Positions 17,161 to 26,104 of a stretch of 64,000 nt of DNA are shown here, piece after piece (position 1 is the first letter of the stretch; every line of letters starts with the position of its first letter). The position numbers and the translations under genes are program-made. This DNA comes from Sphingomonadales bacterium (GTDB lineage: Bacteria; Pseudomonadota; Alphaproteobacteria; Sphingomonadales; Sphingomonadaceae). The stretch lies in NCBI GenBank assembly GCA_004173185.1, contig SEFZ01000010.1, positions 1 to 64,000 on the forward strand. Direction: 5' to 3'. A model generated the notes under the pieces. That model was given only the letters and a program-made list of their open reading frames with translations, was not told where the DNA came from and made no database searches.

Positions 17161-18255
17161 TTACAGGCGCAAATAGACACCGCGGCGATGGAGCGGGATC
17201 AATGCGGCAAGGACGATCAGCGTGATCGTGAGCGCGTAAAGGAATGAAGCGAAATACGGATCGCCGACCCGGCTTTGAACTTGTGCAAAGCCCCATGCCT
17301 GAAAGCCGAGCCGGATGCCGGCAAGGCCGATGAGCAGCGAGAGGATGTAGCCGAGGATCGCGTTCATTCCGAAGACTTGCAGCGGGCTGAGCGCAGTGCG
17401 AAGCGCGGGCACGCGGGCGGCGAGCACCGAGAGGACGAGCAGCAGCGCCGAGAGGCCCGAGGTCAGCAGGACGAAGCTGGAGGTCCACAGCTTCTTGTTA
17501 ATGGGGAAAGCGGGGTGCATCGCGAGGCCCGTAGCGATCAGGGCGACACCGCCGATCGCAATCCATTGGAGCGCGCGCTTTGGATCTGCCTTCCATGCCA
17601 AGGCCGCGAGGATGCCCAGCAGAACATTGGCGAGGGCAGGGATGGTCGAGAACAAGCCTTCCGGATCGTAGACGATATTGCCCGCCGCATCCTTGCCGTG
17701 GCGCCAGATGTGCTGGGTGCCGACAAGCGTGCGATCGACCCAGCCGCCGAGATTGCCACCGGGGGTGAAGTCTCCACCGAGCGCCATCGCTGCCCAATAA
17801 AAGAGCAGGGCAGCCGCGGCGGCCCCGGCGATGGCCTGCCAGCGCAGATGCGCACGACCCTCAGCATCACGGCGCGCGGTGAGGAGCGCGAGGGTGGCGG
17901 TTAGGCCGTAGCAGAGTCCTAAGCGGGGGAAGACGCCGAAGAAGCGCAAATTCGCCAGATCGGGGCGGACCAGCAATTGCCACGCCCAACCGATCGCGAT
18001 CAGCGCGAAGGTGCGCCAGGCGATGCGCTTCCACAGCGCGGCATCGACCTTGCGGGGAAAGGACAGCCCCAAGGCCACGCCCATTGCGCAGAGGAAAGCG
18101 GGGAAAACCAGATCGGTGGGCGTGAAGCCGTGCCATTCGGCATGATCGAGCGGCCACCAGATATGCGCCGCCGAGCCGGGCGTGTTGACCAGGATCATCC
18201 CCGCGACGGCGAGGCCGCGGAACAGGTCCAGCCCTTCCAGTCGCCCGGCTGTCAT
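17161..18255 (-). CDS. NagX/HGSNAT-like acyltransferase membrane protein
   Basis: 364 residues with about ten transmembrane helices. It begins RLEGLDLFRGLAVAGMILVN and contains WWPLDHAEWHGFTPTDLVFP, the signature of the DUF5009/heparan-alpha-glucosaminide N-acetyltransferase-like family (NagX type). These proteins are thought to acetylate sugars across the inner membrane; the His in the DHAEWHG loop is a likely active-site residue. It follows the secreted protein gene with no gap (stop then ATG), so the pair is cotranscribed. Substrate unknown. Confidence 0.87.
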   Translation of the reverse strand: MTAGRLEGLDLFRGLAVAGMILVNTPGSAAHIWWPLDHAEWHGFTPTDLVFPAFLCAMGVALGLSFPRKVDAALWKRIAWRTFALIAIGWAWQLLVRPDLANLRFFGVFPRLGLCYGLTATLALLTARRDAEGRAHLRWQAIAGAAAAALLFYWAAMALGGDFTPGGNLGGWVDRTLVGTQHIWRHGKDAAGNIVYDPEGLFSTIPALANVLLGILAALAWKADPKRALQWIAIGGVALIATGLAMHPAFPINKKLWTSSFVLLTSGLSALLLVLSVLAARVPALRTALSPLQVFGMNAILGYILSLLIGLAGIRLGFQAWGFAQVQSRVGDPYFASFLYALTITLIVLAALIPLHRRGVYLRL

Positions 18256-18702
18256 TTACTCGGCGATGAGCGAGATGGAGTGTGGCCGGGAATTGAAGAC
18301 ATTGACCACGACCCACATGCGCGGCGTGGCGCGGAGCTCGAACATCGTGCTGGTGGCGTAGGATTTCTTCTGAACCGTGGGCGCGACGCCGAGGCATTTG
18401 CCGATCGCCACCAGTGCCGCCTCGTTCGGGCGGGTCTCCAGCGAGCCAGTCCAGGTGCAGTTGAAGAAGCCGCGGGTCATGGTGGACGTGGTGCCGGTGG
18501 TGATCACGCAGCGATAGCCATCGACCTGCTTGGACGCGGGCCATTCTCCCACTTTTCCCTCACCGGTCTTGAGCGCGGACATGAACTTGTCCTTCTCGGC
18601 AAACGGCTTGACGGCTTTCAGGGTGGCGCAGAGCGGCTCGGCGATCGCCTGTACAGGCAATGCGAGCAAAGCCGCGGCGATCAGCAATTTGGCGCTCTTC
18701 AT
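18256..18702 (-). CDS. Secreted hypothetical protein
   Basis: 148 residues from the ATG at 18702. Cleavable signal peptide MKSAKLLIAAALLALPVQAIA. The mature domain has four cysteines (after EPL, in GYRC, FNC, and GKC), which could form two disulfides, and many beta strands. Directly abuts the NagX-like gene. I recognise no family. Confidence 0.75.
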   Translation of the reverse strand: MKSAKLLIAAALLALPVQAIAEPLCATLKAVKPFAEKDKFMSALKTGEGKVGEWPASKQVDGYRCVITTGTTSTMTRGFFNCTWTGSLETRPNEAALVAIGKCLGVAPTVQKKSYATSTMFELRATPRMWVVVNVFNSRPHSISLIAE

Positions 18703-18765
18703 TACGTCTCTTCCCCCTATGTTTGACGATGGTATCGCCGCCCGCGCGCGCAACGACAAGATGCC

Positions 18766-19065
18766 TCAAGGCGCCCGATGCGGCGCAACGGTGGGCGTAG
18801 GCTTGAGCTGCAGTTTCATCGAAGGCGGCCTGGTCGGCTTGCTGGCGCGCTTCGGGATACCGGGGAGGCGCACCGGCTGTTCGGTATGCCAATAATACGT
18901 GAACCGGCCGCCGTCCCACCAATACCATTTGGCGTTGCGGAACTGCCAGCTATGCGCCGAGCAACCTTCGCAACCGGCGCGCTGGGTGGCGGCGAGTTCG
19001 GTCTTTGACGGCGTATGTGACGGGGTTGCTTGCGCCAGCGCGAGTAGCAGACCGATCGACAGCAT
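18766..19065 (-). CDS. Small secreted hypothetical protein
   Basis: 99 residues with a short signal peptide (MLSIGLLLALAQA). The middle has a CEGCSAHSW motif and an aromatic patch KWYWWDGGRFTYYW; the tail is basic and proline-rich. A strong GGAGG ribosome site lies 6 bases before the ATG, which supports real translation. Function unknown. Confidence 0.65.
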   Translation of the reverse strand: MLSIGLLLALAQATPSHTPSKTELAATQRAGCEGCSAHSWQFRNAKWYWWDGGRFTYYWHTEQPVRLPGIPKRASKPTRPPSMKLQLKPTPTVAPHRAP

Positions 19066-19121
19066 CAGGAACCTCCGCCGGCCATGGTAGCGGCGGGCGG
19101 GGCAGGGTCAAATTCCCCGGA

Positions 19122-19460
19122 TCAGTCGGCGACATAGGCCCAGGCCGTGCGGCCCGAGGCGAGAGTCACGCTGGCACGGCGATGATGGGCCGACTGATAG
19201 GGATCCATGCGTACCATTTCGACATCGCTCAATTGCATCGCGCGGCCCGCCACCGCAGCGCCGGGCGCGTCGCTGGCGACCATCGAGAGATGGGTGGCGC
19301 TGCCGGTGGTCGAGAGGATTTGCTTGTCCTCGAGCACGACGGTGCGCGTGACATAGCCGGGCAGGGTATCGTCTGTGTAATCGAGCACCCGGCCGAACAT
19401 GGCGAGATGCACTTTTTCGAGTGTCAGCGTGCCACAGGCAAAAAGCAGGGTTTCCCCCAT
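19122..19460 (-). CDS. Gamma-glutamylcyclotransferase (AIG2)-like protein
   Basis: 112 residues. The start LLFACGTLTLEKVHLAMFGR resembles the YGTL substrate loop of AIG2/GGCT-like folds, followed by LPGYVTRTV and a short beta-rich core. The ATG shares one base with the engB stop (TGATG), so it is coupled to engB. Family members can release 5-oxoproline or act on gamma-glutamyl amines, but a specific role cannot be read here. Confidence 0.78.
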   Translation of the reverse strand: MGETLLFACGTLTLEKVHLAMFGRVLDYTDDTLPGYVTRTVVLEDKQILSTTGSATHLSMVASDAPGAAVAGRAMQLSDVEMVRMDPYQSAHHRRASVTLASGRTAWAYVAD

Positions 19461-20101
19461 CAGCCGATTGCTTCGAGCACCGCGGCGCGCAGTTCGGGGA
19501 TGCCGAGGCCCTTTTCGCTCGACGTGACGATGATATCCGGGTGCGCTGCAGCGCGCTTGCGGGCTTCCTCCGCGGTAGCCGCAGTAACCTCGGCCAACTC
19601 GCTCGCCTTGATCTTGTCGGCCTTGGTGAGGACGATGCGATAGCTGACGGCGGCGCTGTCGAGCATTTCGAGAATCTCGCGATCGACATCCTTGATGCCG
19701 TGGCGCGAATCGATCAGCACCAGCGCGCGCTTGAGCGCCTGACGGCCGCGCAGGAAGTCGTTCACCAGATAGCGCCACTTACGGACCATATCCTTGGGCG
19801 CCTTGGCAAAGCCGTAGCCCGGCATGTCGACCAGCCGGAATTGCAGCGGATCGCCCACGTCGAAGAAGTTCAACTCCTGCGTGCGACCGGGCGTGTTTGA
19901 CGTGCGCGCAAGCGAGTTGCGATTGGTCAGCGCGTTGAGCAGTGACGATTTTCCGACGTTCGACCGGCCCGCGAACGCGACTTCGGGCACCACCGGAGAC
20001 GGCAGATGCTCTAGCGCGGGCGCGGACTTGAGGAAGGCGACCGGCCCCGCAAACGCCTTGCGCGCGGTTTCGATCGCTTCCGGTTCGAAAGCTTCGGTCA
20101 C
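19460..20101 (-). CDS. engB: Ribosome-biogenesis GTP-binding protein EngB
   Basis: Essential small GTPase needed for 50S subunit maturation and division. 213 residues from GTG 20101. G1 motif GRSNVGKSS at 45-53, switch region NTPGRTQ near 70, G3 DMPGYG near 92 and G4 TKAD near 158. The start overlaps the yidC stop in GTGA. The order yidC-engB is conserved in alphaproteobacteria. Confidence 0.96.
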   Translation of the reverse strand: MTEAFEPEAIETARKAFAGPVAFLKSAPALEHLPSPVVPEVAFAGRSNVGKSSLLNALTNRNSLARTSNTPGRTQELNFFDVGDPLQFRLVDMPGYGFAKAPKDMVRKWRYLVNDFLRGRQALKRALVLIDSRHGIKDVDREILEMLDSAAVSYRIVLTKADKIKASELAEVTAATAEEARKRAAAHPDIIVTSSEKGLGIPELRAAVLEAIG

Positions 20102-21819
20102 TTCTTGGTCACTTCTTTCTTAGGCAGCGGCTCTTTCAGACCCGGATGCTTCGAATAGAGCCAGCGCTGCTGCAGGATGGTGATCACGTTCGAGGTGATC
20201 CAGTAGACCTGCAGGCCCACCGCGAACGGCGCCATCACGAACATCAGCATCCACGGCATGATCGCGAAGATCTGCTTCTGCATCTCGTCCATCGGGGCCG
20301 GGTTCAGCTTGATCTGATAGTACATCGACACGCCGAGCAGGATCGGAACCACGCCGATCGCGATGAAGCTGGGCGGCGTGAATGCGAGCAGGCCGAACAG
20401 GTTGAGCGGAGTCAGCGGATCGGGTGCCGAGAGATCCTTGATCCACAGCACGAACGGCTGGTGGCGCATTTCGATCGTGAGCAGCAGCACCTTGTACAGC
20501 GAGTACATGATCGGAATCTGCAACAGGAGCGGCAGGCAGCCCGCGAGCGGGTTTACCTTCTCGTCCTTGTACAGCTTCATGATCTCCTGCTGCTGGCGCT
20601 GCTTGTCTTCCTTGTAGCGCTCTTGGATCGCCTTCATCTTCGGCTGGATGGCGCGCATGTTGGCCATCGACTGGAACTGCTTGTTGGCGATCGGGAAGAT
20701 CAACAGGCGGATCGTGATCGTCAGGCAGATGATCGCGACGCCGAAGTTTCCGATCATGCGGAACAGCCAGTCGAGATAATAGAAGATCGGCTTTTCGAGG
20801 AGCTCGAACCAGCCCCAATCGATCGCCTTGCCGAACATCGTGATGCCCTGCGCTTCATAGGTATCGATCTGCGCGGTTTCCTTGGCACCCGCGAAGAAAC
20901 GGCTGGTGTGGCTGATCTTCTGGCCCGGCTGGAGCAGTTGGGCGTTCTGGGCGTAATCGGCCTGATAGGCACCGTTCGGCGCGCCGCGGAACTTGCCCGC
21001 GACAGTGGTGGCCTGATCGGGGACCAATGCGGTCAGCCAATATTTGTCGGTGAAGCCAAGCCAGGCCCCCTTCGAGGTGAAGTCATTCGACTTGTCGCCA
21101 TCGAGGTCCGAGAAATTGAGATCGTAGTTTGCGGCGCCATTGTGAACCGACATCGGGCCGACATGGACAGTCCAGCTATCCGGCTCCTTGAAGATGCCGC
21201 TGCGATAGACGAGGCCATAAGGCGCGACGGGGACGGGGCCTGCGCCGGTGTTTGCGACCGTCTGCTTGACGGTGAACATGTATTTCTCATCGACGGTCAG
21301 CTCGATCCGGAAGACCTGGCCCTGATCGTTGGCGGCCGAAAGCGTGACCGGCTTGCCGGGCGAGAGGACCGGGCCGCTTGCCTGCCACACGGCGTCTGGG
21401 CTCGGCGGCTTCAGGCCGTCGTCGCGCCAGCCAAAGCCCGCGAAATAGGCGTCGGTCGTGCCGGCGGGTGAAAGCAGGCGGATCGGCTGCGCATCCTTGG
21501 CGATCGTCTCAGGATATTTGGCGAGGACGAGATCGTCGATCCGCGCACCCTTGAGGTTGATCGAGCCCTTGAGCGACGGCGTGTCGATCGCGACACGCGG
21601 GCTTTCCTTGATCACGATGCCGCGATCGCGAATCGCCTTGGGCGAATCGGCGGCCGGGCTGGCCTTGGGATCGGCGACCGCAATGGTCTGGCCGCCCTCG
21701 ATCTTCGTCGGAGCCGGATTCTGATTGGGGAACACCCAGCTGGCGATCGACGGCCAGCCAAACAGGATAGCTGCGGCCAGCACTGCGAACAGCAGGAAGT
21801 TCTTCTGGTCTTCTTTCAC
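20098..21819 (-). CDS. yidC: Membrane protein insertase YidC
   Basis: 573 residues. N-terminal membrane anchor (about 8-30), then a large periplasmic beta-sandwich domain, then the conserved five-helix core. The core contains the cytoplasmic loop [18 protein letters not shown] and the [20 protein letters not shown] segment near the hydrophilic groove. It inserts proteins alone or with Sec. Downstream it is coupled to engB; upstream lie yidD, rnpA and rpmH in the same direction. Confidence 0.97.
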   Translation of the reverse strand: MKEDQKNFLLFAVLAAAILFGWPSIASWVFPNQNPAPTKIEGGQTIAVADPKASPAADSPKAIRDRGIVIKESPRVAIDTPSLKGSINLKGARIDDLVLAKYPETIAKDAQPIRLLSPAGTTDAYFAGFGWRDDGLKPPSPDAVWQASGPVLSPGKPVTLSAANDQGQVFRIELTVDEKYMFTVKQTVANTGAGPVPVAPYGLVYRSGIFKEPDSWTVHVGPMSVHNGAANYDLNFSDLDGDKSNDFTSKGAWLGFTDKYWLTALVPDQATTVAGKFRGAPNGAYQADYAQNAQLLQPGQKISHTSRFFAGAKETAQIDTYEAQGITMFGKAIDWGWFELLEKPIFYYLDWLFRMIGNFGVAIICLTITIRLLIFPIANKQFQSMANMRAIQPKMKAIQERYKEDKQRQQQEIMKLYKDEKVNPLAGCLPLLLQIPIMYSLYKVLLLTIEMRHQPFVLWIKDLSAPDPLTPLNLFGLLAFTPPSFIAIGVVPILLGVSMYYQIKLNPAPMDEMQKQIFAIMPWMLMFVMAPFAVGLQVYWITSNVITILQQRWLYSKHPGLKEPLPKKEVTKK

Positions 21820-21837
21820 CGATATTCCCCGGAAATC

Positions 21838-22050
21838 TTACGGTACTGGGTCATGGCCGCAGCCGCCCCACGGATTGCAGCGAAGGATTCGCTTGCCCGC
21901 GAGCCAACTGCCCTTGAGCGCCCCATAGCGGCGAAGCGCCTCGATTGCATAGGCCGAACAGGATGGCGAGTAGCGGCAGCTGGGCGGGATGATCAGCGAA
22001 GGGCCGAGTTGCCAGCCGCGCGCGAGCAGGATGAGGAGCTTGGCGATCAC
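21838..22050 (-). CDS. yidD: Membrane protein insertion efficiency factor YidD
   Basis: 70 residues with the conserved core [19 protein letters not shown] and [17 protein letters not shown]; the cysteines and the NPW motif are diagnostic. An amphipathic peripheral membrane protein that helps YidC-dependent insertion. The start overlaps the end of rnpA, as in most bacteria. Confidence 0.96.
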   Translation of the reverse strand: MIAKLLILLARGWQLGPSLIIPPSCRYSPSCSAYAIEALRRYGALKGSWLAGKRILRCNPWGGCGHDPVP

Positions 22051-22526
22051 CGCTTCACTTTCCCCAGCGCCTTGATCAGTTCGGCTTTGAGAGCAGCGTA
22101 ATCGCGCTCGATCCCCGAATTGCGGCCGATCAGGACATGGTCTGCGCCGGGCAGGCCCTCCGCGGGCAGCACTTCGCGCGCAAGCATGCGGAAACGCCGC
22201 TTCATCCGATTGCGGATGACGGCGTTGCCGACTTTTTTCGATACGGTAATGCCGATCCGCATCACGGGATCGAAATCGTCGCGCACGCGCACAAGCAGGA
22301 CAAAGCCGGGCATGGGAGCCCGCTTGCCGCTATTTACTGCGAGATAATCCTTGCGCTGCGTAAGCCGCGCAACGGCGGTCGGAACTACGCCGACAGCTTG
22401 CTGCGGCCGCGGGCGCGGCGGGCGTGGATCACCTTGCGGCCACCCGGCGTCGCCATCCGCGAGCGGAAGCCGTGCCGGCGCGCACGCACCAGATTGCTCG
22501 GCTGAAAGGTCCGCTTCATCGCTCAT
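22047..22526 (-). CDS. rnpA: Ribonuclease P protein component, start uncertain
   Basis: Protein subunit of RNase P, which matures tRNA 5' ends. The conserved body runs from [15 protein letters not shown] through [20 protein letters not shown] to the end at 22047. No ATG, GTG or TTG occurs in frame between the rpmH stop and this core; the codons just after rpmH are GTT CCG ACC. The first in-frame ATG upstream is at 22526, ahead of rpmH, giving a 159-residue protein whose N-terminal part is read in another frame through the whole of rpmH. Either that long form, an unusual start such as GTT, or a base error must be true. Confidence 0.9.
   Translation of the reverse strand: MSDEADLSAEQSGACAPARLPLADGDAGWPQGDPRPPRPRPQQAVGVVPTAVARLTQRKDYLAVNSGKRAPMPGFVLLVRVRDDFDPVMRIGITVSKKVGNAVIRNRMKRRFRMLAREVLPAEGLPGADHVLIGRNSGIERDYAALKAELIKALGKVKR
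22385..22519 (-). CDS. rpmH: 50S ribosomal protein L34
   Basis: 44-residue highly basic protein, [18 protein letters not shown] to the end GRSKLSA, typical of L34. A GAGG ribosome site lies 7 bases before the ATG. It precedes rnpA and lies entirely inside the longest rnpA reading frame. It was found by reading the minus strand, because it is too short for a simple ORF length cut. Confidence 0.95.
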   Translation of the reverse strand: MKRTFQPSNLVRARRHGFRSRMATPGGRKVIHARRARGRSKLSA

Positions 22527-22606
22527 CCTCAAGTATCTAGAACGTAAAAGGGCCACCACAGGGGCGGCCGCTGGTCGGGTGCCATTAAAGGCGGGGTTTG
22601 CAGAAG

Positions 22607-22993
22607 TCAACGCGACTCCTGCGGGAAACCGAGCAACTCTGCTTCTGCTCTGGCGATGGCGTCGTCTTTAGCGCGTTGCTGGCGGCGGCGAAAGCTGCGG
22701 CGGCGCAGCGCCATATCCGAATAATGCCCGAATCGGGGCCAGCGACGCTTGAGCCGCACGAATCGCCCACGCGCCCAATTGGAATTCTGGAGAATGAGGG
22801 TGAGCCCGGCGGCAAAGGTGATGATGCCGCCCGGCCCCGGAATCGGCCCGATCAGCGGCGTGACGACGCACAGCAACACGATGCCCGTGACGAGCAGGCT
22901 GATGCGGACCACGGGGCTGCGGCGTCCTTTCCTCTCCATGGGGGCGGATGTGGGTGTCGTGTGTTGCTTGTGCAAGACAGTTGGGTGTTCCAT
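22607..22993 (-). CDS. PGPGW-family transmembrane protein
   Basis: 128 residues (or about 110 from the ATG near 22939). Two hydrophobic segments flank the signature PLIGPIPGPGGIITFAAGL, followed by the basic stretch RGRFVRLKRRWPRFG. The C-tail is charged. This matches the small PGPGW-type inner-membrane proteins of unknown role. It is divergent from comM. Confidence 0.8.
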   Translation of the reverse strand: MEHPTVLHKQHTTPTSAPMERKGRRSPVVRISLLVTGIVLLCVVTPLIGPIPGPGGIITFAAGLTLILQNSNWARGRFVRLKRRWPRFGHYSDMALRRRSFRRRQQRAKDDAIARAEAELLGFPQESR

Positions 22994-23113
22994 CCCTTCG
23001 TAACGCGCGGAGGCTGGGGCTGGTGCCGTGGCGGCGATTGCCTCCGTTTCGGTTCGATGTCGTTCCGCATTGGAGGAAAGCGATTATGCTCAGCCGCTCA
23101 GGGAGGGGCGGGC

Positions 23114-24613
23114 TTGGTCGCGAGCGTAACTACGGTGGCCTATCTGGGGCTGGAAGCACGCGCGGTTGAGGTGCAGTGCAACCTCGTCGCCGGCTTGCCC
23201 AAGTTCGTTGTCGTCGGCTTGCCCGACAAGGCAGTGGCGGAGAGCCGCGAACGGGTGCGCGCGGCGATGGCGGCGATCGGCCTGGCGCTGCCACCCAAGC
23301 ATATCGTGCTCAACCTCTCGCCTGCCGATCTGCCCAAGGAAGGATCGCATTTCGACCTTCCCATCGCGCTGGCGCTGCTGGGGGCGATGGGCGTGGTCGA
23401 TGCCGAGACGCTGGCGGGCTATGTCGTGGTCGGCGAACTTGCGCTGGACGGGCGGATCGCGCCTTCGCCGGGGGTGCTGCTCGCGGCTTTGCATGCGTCC
23501 GAGATCGGCAAGGGGCTGGTCTGTCCGGTAGCCCAAGGGCCGGAAGCGGCATGGGCAGGGCAGATCGAAGTGATCGCCGCGCCCGACCTGATCGCTTTGC
23601 TCAACCACTTCAAGGGCAACCAGTTGATTGCGGCACCCCAGCCGGGGGAGGCCGATGCGCCCCATCACGGCCCCGATCTGCGCCAGGTGAAGGGGCAGGA
23701 GACCGCCAAGCGCGCGCTCGAGATCGCGGCGGCGGGCGGGCACAATATGATCATGGTCGGGCCTCCCGGCGCGGGAAAGTCGCTGCTCGCTTCGTGTTTG
23801 CCGGGGATATTGCCGCCGCTGGATGCTGCCGAAGCGCTGGAAGTGTCGATGGTCGCGTCGGTGGCGGGCATGCTGCAAGGCGGGCGACTGACGCGGACGC
23901 GACCGTTTCGCTCGCCGCACCATAGCGCTTCGATGGCGGCGCTTACCGGCGGAGGCCTGAAGGTGAAGCCGGGCGAAGTCAGCCTTGCGCATCTGGGGGT
24001 GCTGTTTCTCGACGAACTGCCCGAATTCCAGCGCGCAGTGCTCGATTCGCTGCGCCAGCCGCTGGAAGCAGGCGTGGTCAGCGTGGCGCGGGCCAATGCG
24101 CATGTGACGTTTCCGGCGCGGGTGCAGTTGATCGCTGCGATGAATCCGTGCCGCTGCGGGCATCTGGGCGATCCGGCGCTTGCCTGCGCCCGTGCGCCGC
24201 GCTGTGCAGCGGATTATCAGGCCAAGGTCTCGGGGCCGTTGCTCGATCGCATCGATCTTCACGTCGAGGTGCAGCCTGTTACCGCCGCCGATCTGGTGCT
24301 GCCGCCGCCCGCCGAAGGCTCGGCCGAGGTCGCGCTTCGCGTGGCGGAGGCGCGGATAACTCAGCAACGCCGTTATGCGGGGACGACGGCGCGGACCAAT
24401 GCGGAGGCGGAGGGCGACGCGCTGCCTGTGCCCGATGAGGCCGGCCGCAAGCTGCTCGCCCAGGCAGCGGAGGCGATGCGGCTCTCGGCGCGCGGCTATA
24501 CCCGCGTGCTGCGCGTCGCGCGCACCATCGCCGATCTGGCGGGCGCAGAAGGGGTCGGGCGCATCCATATCGCCGAAGCGCTGAGCTATCGACGGCAGGC
24601 ACCGCGGAGCTGA
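23114..24613 (+). CDS. comM: YifB/ComM-type Mg-chelatase-like AAA+ ATPase
   Basis: 499 residues from TTG 23114, preceded by GGAGGGG; the longer frame from 22598 is read-through. The N-terminal Lon-protease-like domain starts VASVTTVAYLGLEARAVEVQ. The AAA+ core has Walker A MVGPPGAGKSLLA near 215, Walker B VLFLDELPEF, and the zinc-like CRCGHLG...C...C region. The C-terminal lid has RTIADLAGAEGVGRIHIAEA. ComM is a helicase that helps branch migration in natural transformation. Confidence 0.93.
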   Translation: MVASVTTVAYLGLEARAVEVQCNLVAGLPKFVVVGLPDKAVAESRERVRAAMAAIGLALPPKHIVLNLSPADLPKEGSHFDLPIALALLGAMGVVDAETLAGYVVVGELALDGRIAPSPGVLLAALHASEIGKGLVCPVAQGPEAAWAGQIEVIAAPDLIALLNHFKGNQLIAAPQPGEADAPHHGPDLRQVKGQETAKRALEIAAAGGHNMIMVGPPGAGKSLLASCLPGILPPLDAAEALEVSMVASVAGMLQGGRLTRTRPFRSPHHSASMAALTGGGLKVKPGEVSLAHLGVLFLDELPEFQRAVLDSLRQPLEAGVVSVARANAHVTFPARVQLIAAMNPCRCGHLGDPALACARAPRCAADYQAKVSGPLLDRIDLHVEVQPVTAADLVLPPPAEGSAEVALRVAEARITQQRRYAGTTARTNAEAEGDALPVPDEAGRKLLAQAAEAMRLSARGYTRVLRVARTIADLAGAEGVGRIHIAEALSYRRQAPRS

Positions 24614-24716
24614 TGGTATGGCGTCGTTCGGTTGTCGATGATGTTGCAGATCATGCCGCTATCCTAGCGACCCCGCACTTCGAAGCAACGTCAGCTAACC
24701 ACCCAATTTCCGACTG

Positions 24717-24825
24717 TTGCGCACCTATAGCCATAAGCTGCGCGCCATCGCCGATCTGGCGGGGGCGGAGGGAACGGGGCGCATCGATGTGCCGGAAGCG
24801 CCGCGCAGCTGGCGACAGCAAAGCC
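24717..24825 (+). pseudogene. Relic copy of the comM 3' end
   Basis: The translated stretch RAIADLAGAEGTGRIDVPEA is a diverged copy of the ComM C-terminus (RTIADLAGAEGVGRIHIAEA), about three quarters identical at the DNA level over some 80 bases. It lies about 100 bases after the intact gene. The rest of the 301-base gap (24614-24914) shows no other gene, so this looks like a leftover of a tandem duplication. Confidence 0.75.
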
Positions 24826-24914
24826 ATAACAAGGTCGCCGCTTGCGCGAGCCTCAGTTTGCGCCCAGCCTTCCTTCAGCGCGGTCGCTGGGGGAGCGTTC
24901 GTCTGCAAAGGGGG

Positions 24915-25349
24915 ATGACGATGGCGTGGATGATCGTGCCGCTACAGCGGTATTTCGATTTCAAAGGGCGCTCGCGGCGTCAGGAATTCTGGATGTTCTT
25001 CCTGTTTCAGGTCATCCTGATGTTCTGCGCATCCTTTATCGACGTGGCGCTCGGCTATGGCCAGGTCGATAGCTATGCGCAGGCGACCGAGGGCTATTCG
25101 GTGGGCTTTTCGATGAATTCGAGCGGGCCGGTGATGTTGATCCTGTTCCTTGCGCTCATCATTCCCGCACTCGCGGTGGCGGTGCGCCGCCTGCACGATA
25201 CCGATCGCTCCGGCTGGTGGCTGCTGCTCGCCTTCATCCCCTTGTTCGGCTGGATCGCGATTTTCATCTTCTATTGCCTGGAGGGTACGGTCGGCCCCAA
25301 CCGCTTTGGCGAGGACCCCAAGGGCCGCATGCCCGGCGTGCGCGGCTAG
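24915..25349 (+). CDS. DUF805 membrane protein
   Basis: 144 residues from ATG 24915; ATG 24921 fits the GGGG ribosome site better. It starts with an aromatic soluble segment (YFDFKGRSRRQEFW), then about four transmembrane helices, with the family signature RRLHDTDRSGWWLLL near 95 and a tail EGTVGPNRFGEDP. DUF805 proteins are widespread small inner-membrane proteins without an agreed function. Confidence 0.9.
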   Translation: MTMAWMIVPLQRYFDFKGRSRRQEFWMFFLFQVILMFCASFIDVALGYGQVDSYAQATEGYSVGFSMNSSGPVMLILFLALIIPALAVAVRRLHDTDRSGWWLLLAFIPLFGWIAIFIFYCLEGTVGPNRFGEDPKGRMPGVRG

Positions 25350-25388
25350 CGCCTTCGCTCCGGCCCGATAGAGCCTCCGAAATAGCCC

Positions 25389-25992
25389 GTGGCAATGCTG
25401 GCCCTCATCACCGCTTTATATGGCGTGATCCTCACGGCGGCGGCGCTGCGCTCGCTGCGGACGGGATGCGGGCTCGGTTGGCGGCAGATCGGCTTTGTCG
25501 GGGCGGCGCTGGTGGCGATGCCGGTGCTCGTTCTCCTGCTCGATTTTCCGCAAGGGCCGATCGGGATCGCGTGCTGGGTATTGCTTGAGGAATTGTGGAA
25601 GGTCTGCGTGATCAAGGGGCTGCGCGCGGGCTGGCGGTGTGCATCGCCTTTGCGGGCATGGAACTGACCTTTGCCAAGGCGCTGCTTGCCGCTTTCGATC
25701 CCGATACCAAGGATGTCGGCGCGCTCGTCTGGCTGGCGATCGTCACGGCGCCCGTGCTGATCCATGCCGCGACCGGCTATGTCTATTCGGCGATGGGCCA
25801 GCGCAGCGCGCTCAGGCTGTTCGGCTATGCCTTTGCGCTGCACGTTGCCTATAATCTGATGACCGACTGGTTCTGGGGCGCGGCGATGTGGTGGCCGCGG
25901 GGCTGCATCTGTTGCTGGCGGGCGGCTTGTTATTTGCCGCGAGACGTTTTGGCTGGCGCGTCACCCTTGCCCCGCAGCGCAGCTTGGTTTAG
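25389..25992 (+). pseudogene. PrsW/CPBP-like intramembrane protease, two frameshifts
   Basis: Three frames join into one plausible membrane protein of about 200 residues. Frame one runs from GTG 25389 to LLEELWKVCVIKGL. It shifts near 25630 into CIAFAGMELTFAKAL through HVAYNLMTDWFWG, and shifts again near 25890 into VAAGLHLLLAGGLLFAARR, stopping at 25992. Each break needs one missing base. EELWK plus two His in later helices match the EExxK...H layout of PrsW/CPBP-type proteases. It is either a decayed gene or two indel errors in GC-rich runs. Confidence 0.65.
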
Positions 25993-26005
25993 CGACGCCT
26001 CCGCT

Positions 26006-26090
26006 GCCCCTGTGGTGAAATTGGTAGACGCGTTCGACTCAAAATCGAATGCCGCAAGGCGTGCTGGTTCGAGTCCGGCCAGGGGCACCA
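26006..26090 (+). tRNA. tRNA-Leu (anticodon CAA)
   Basis: 85 bases with encoded CCA. Acceptor GCCCCTG pairs with CAGGGGC, discriminator A. The anticodon stem TTCGA/TCGAA encloses loop CTCAAAA, giving CAA. A long variable arm and the T-loop GGTTCGAGTCC are present, as expected for tRNA-Leu. A degraded recombinase begins within 20 bases downstream. Confidence 0.96.
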
Positions 26091-26104
26091 TTTCCAGATC
26101 AAGC

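Noticed and set aside
23090..24568. A 492-residue minus-strand frame opposite comM
   Set aside because: It mirrors a strongly conserved plus-strand gene and reads as Arg/His-rich filler typical of GC-rich shadow frames.
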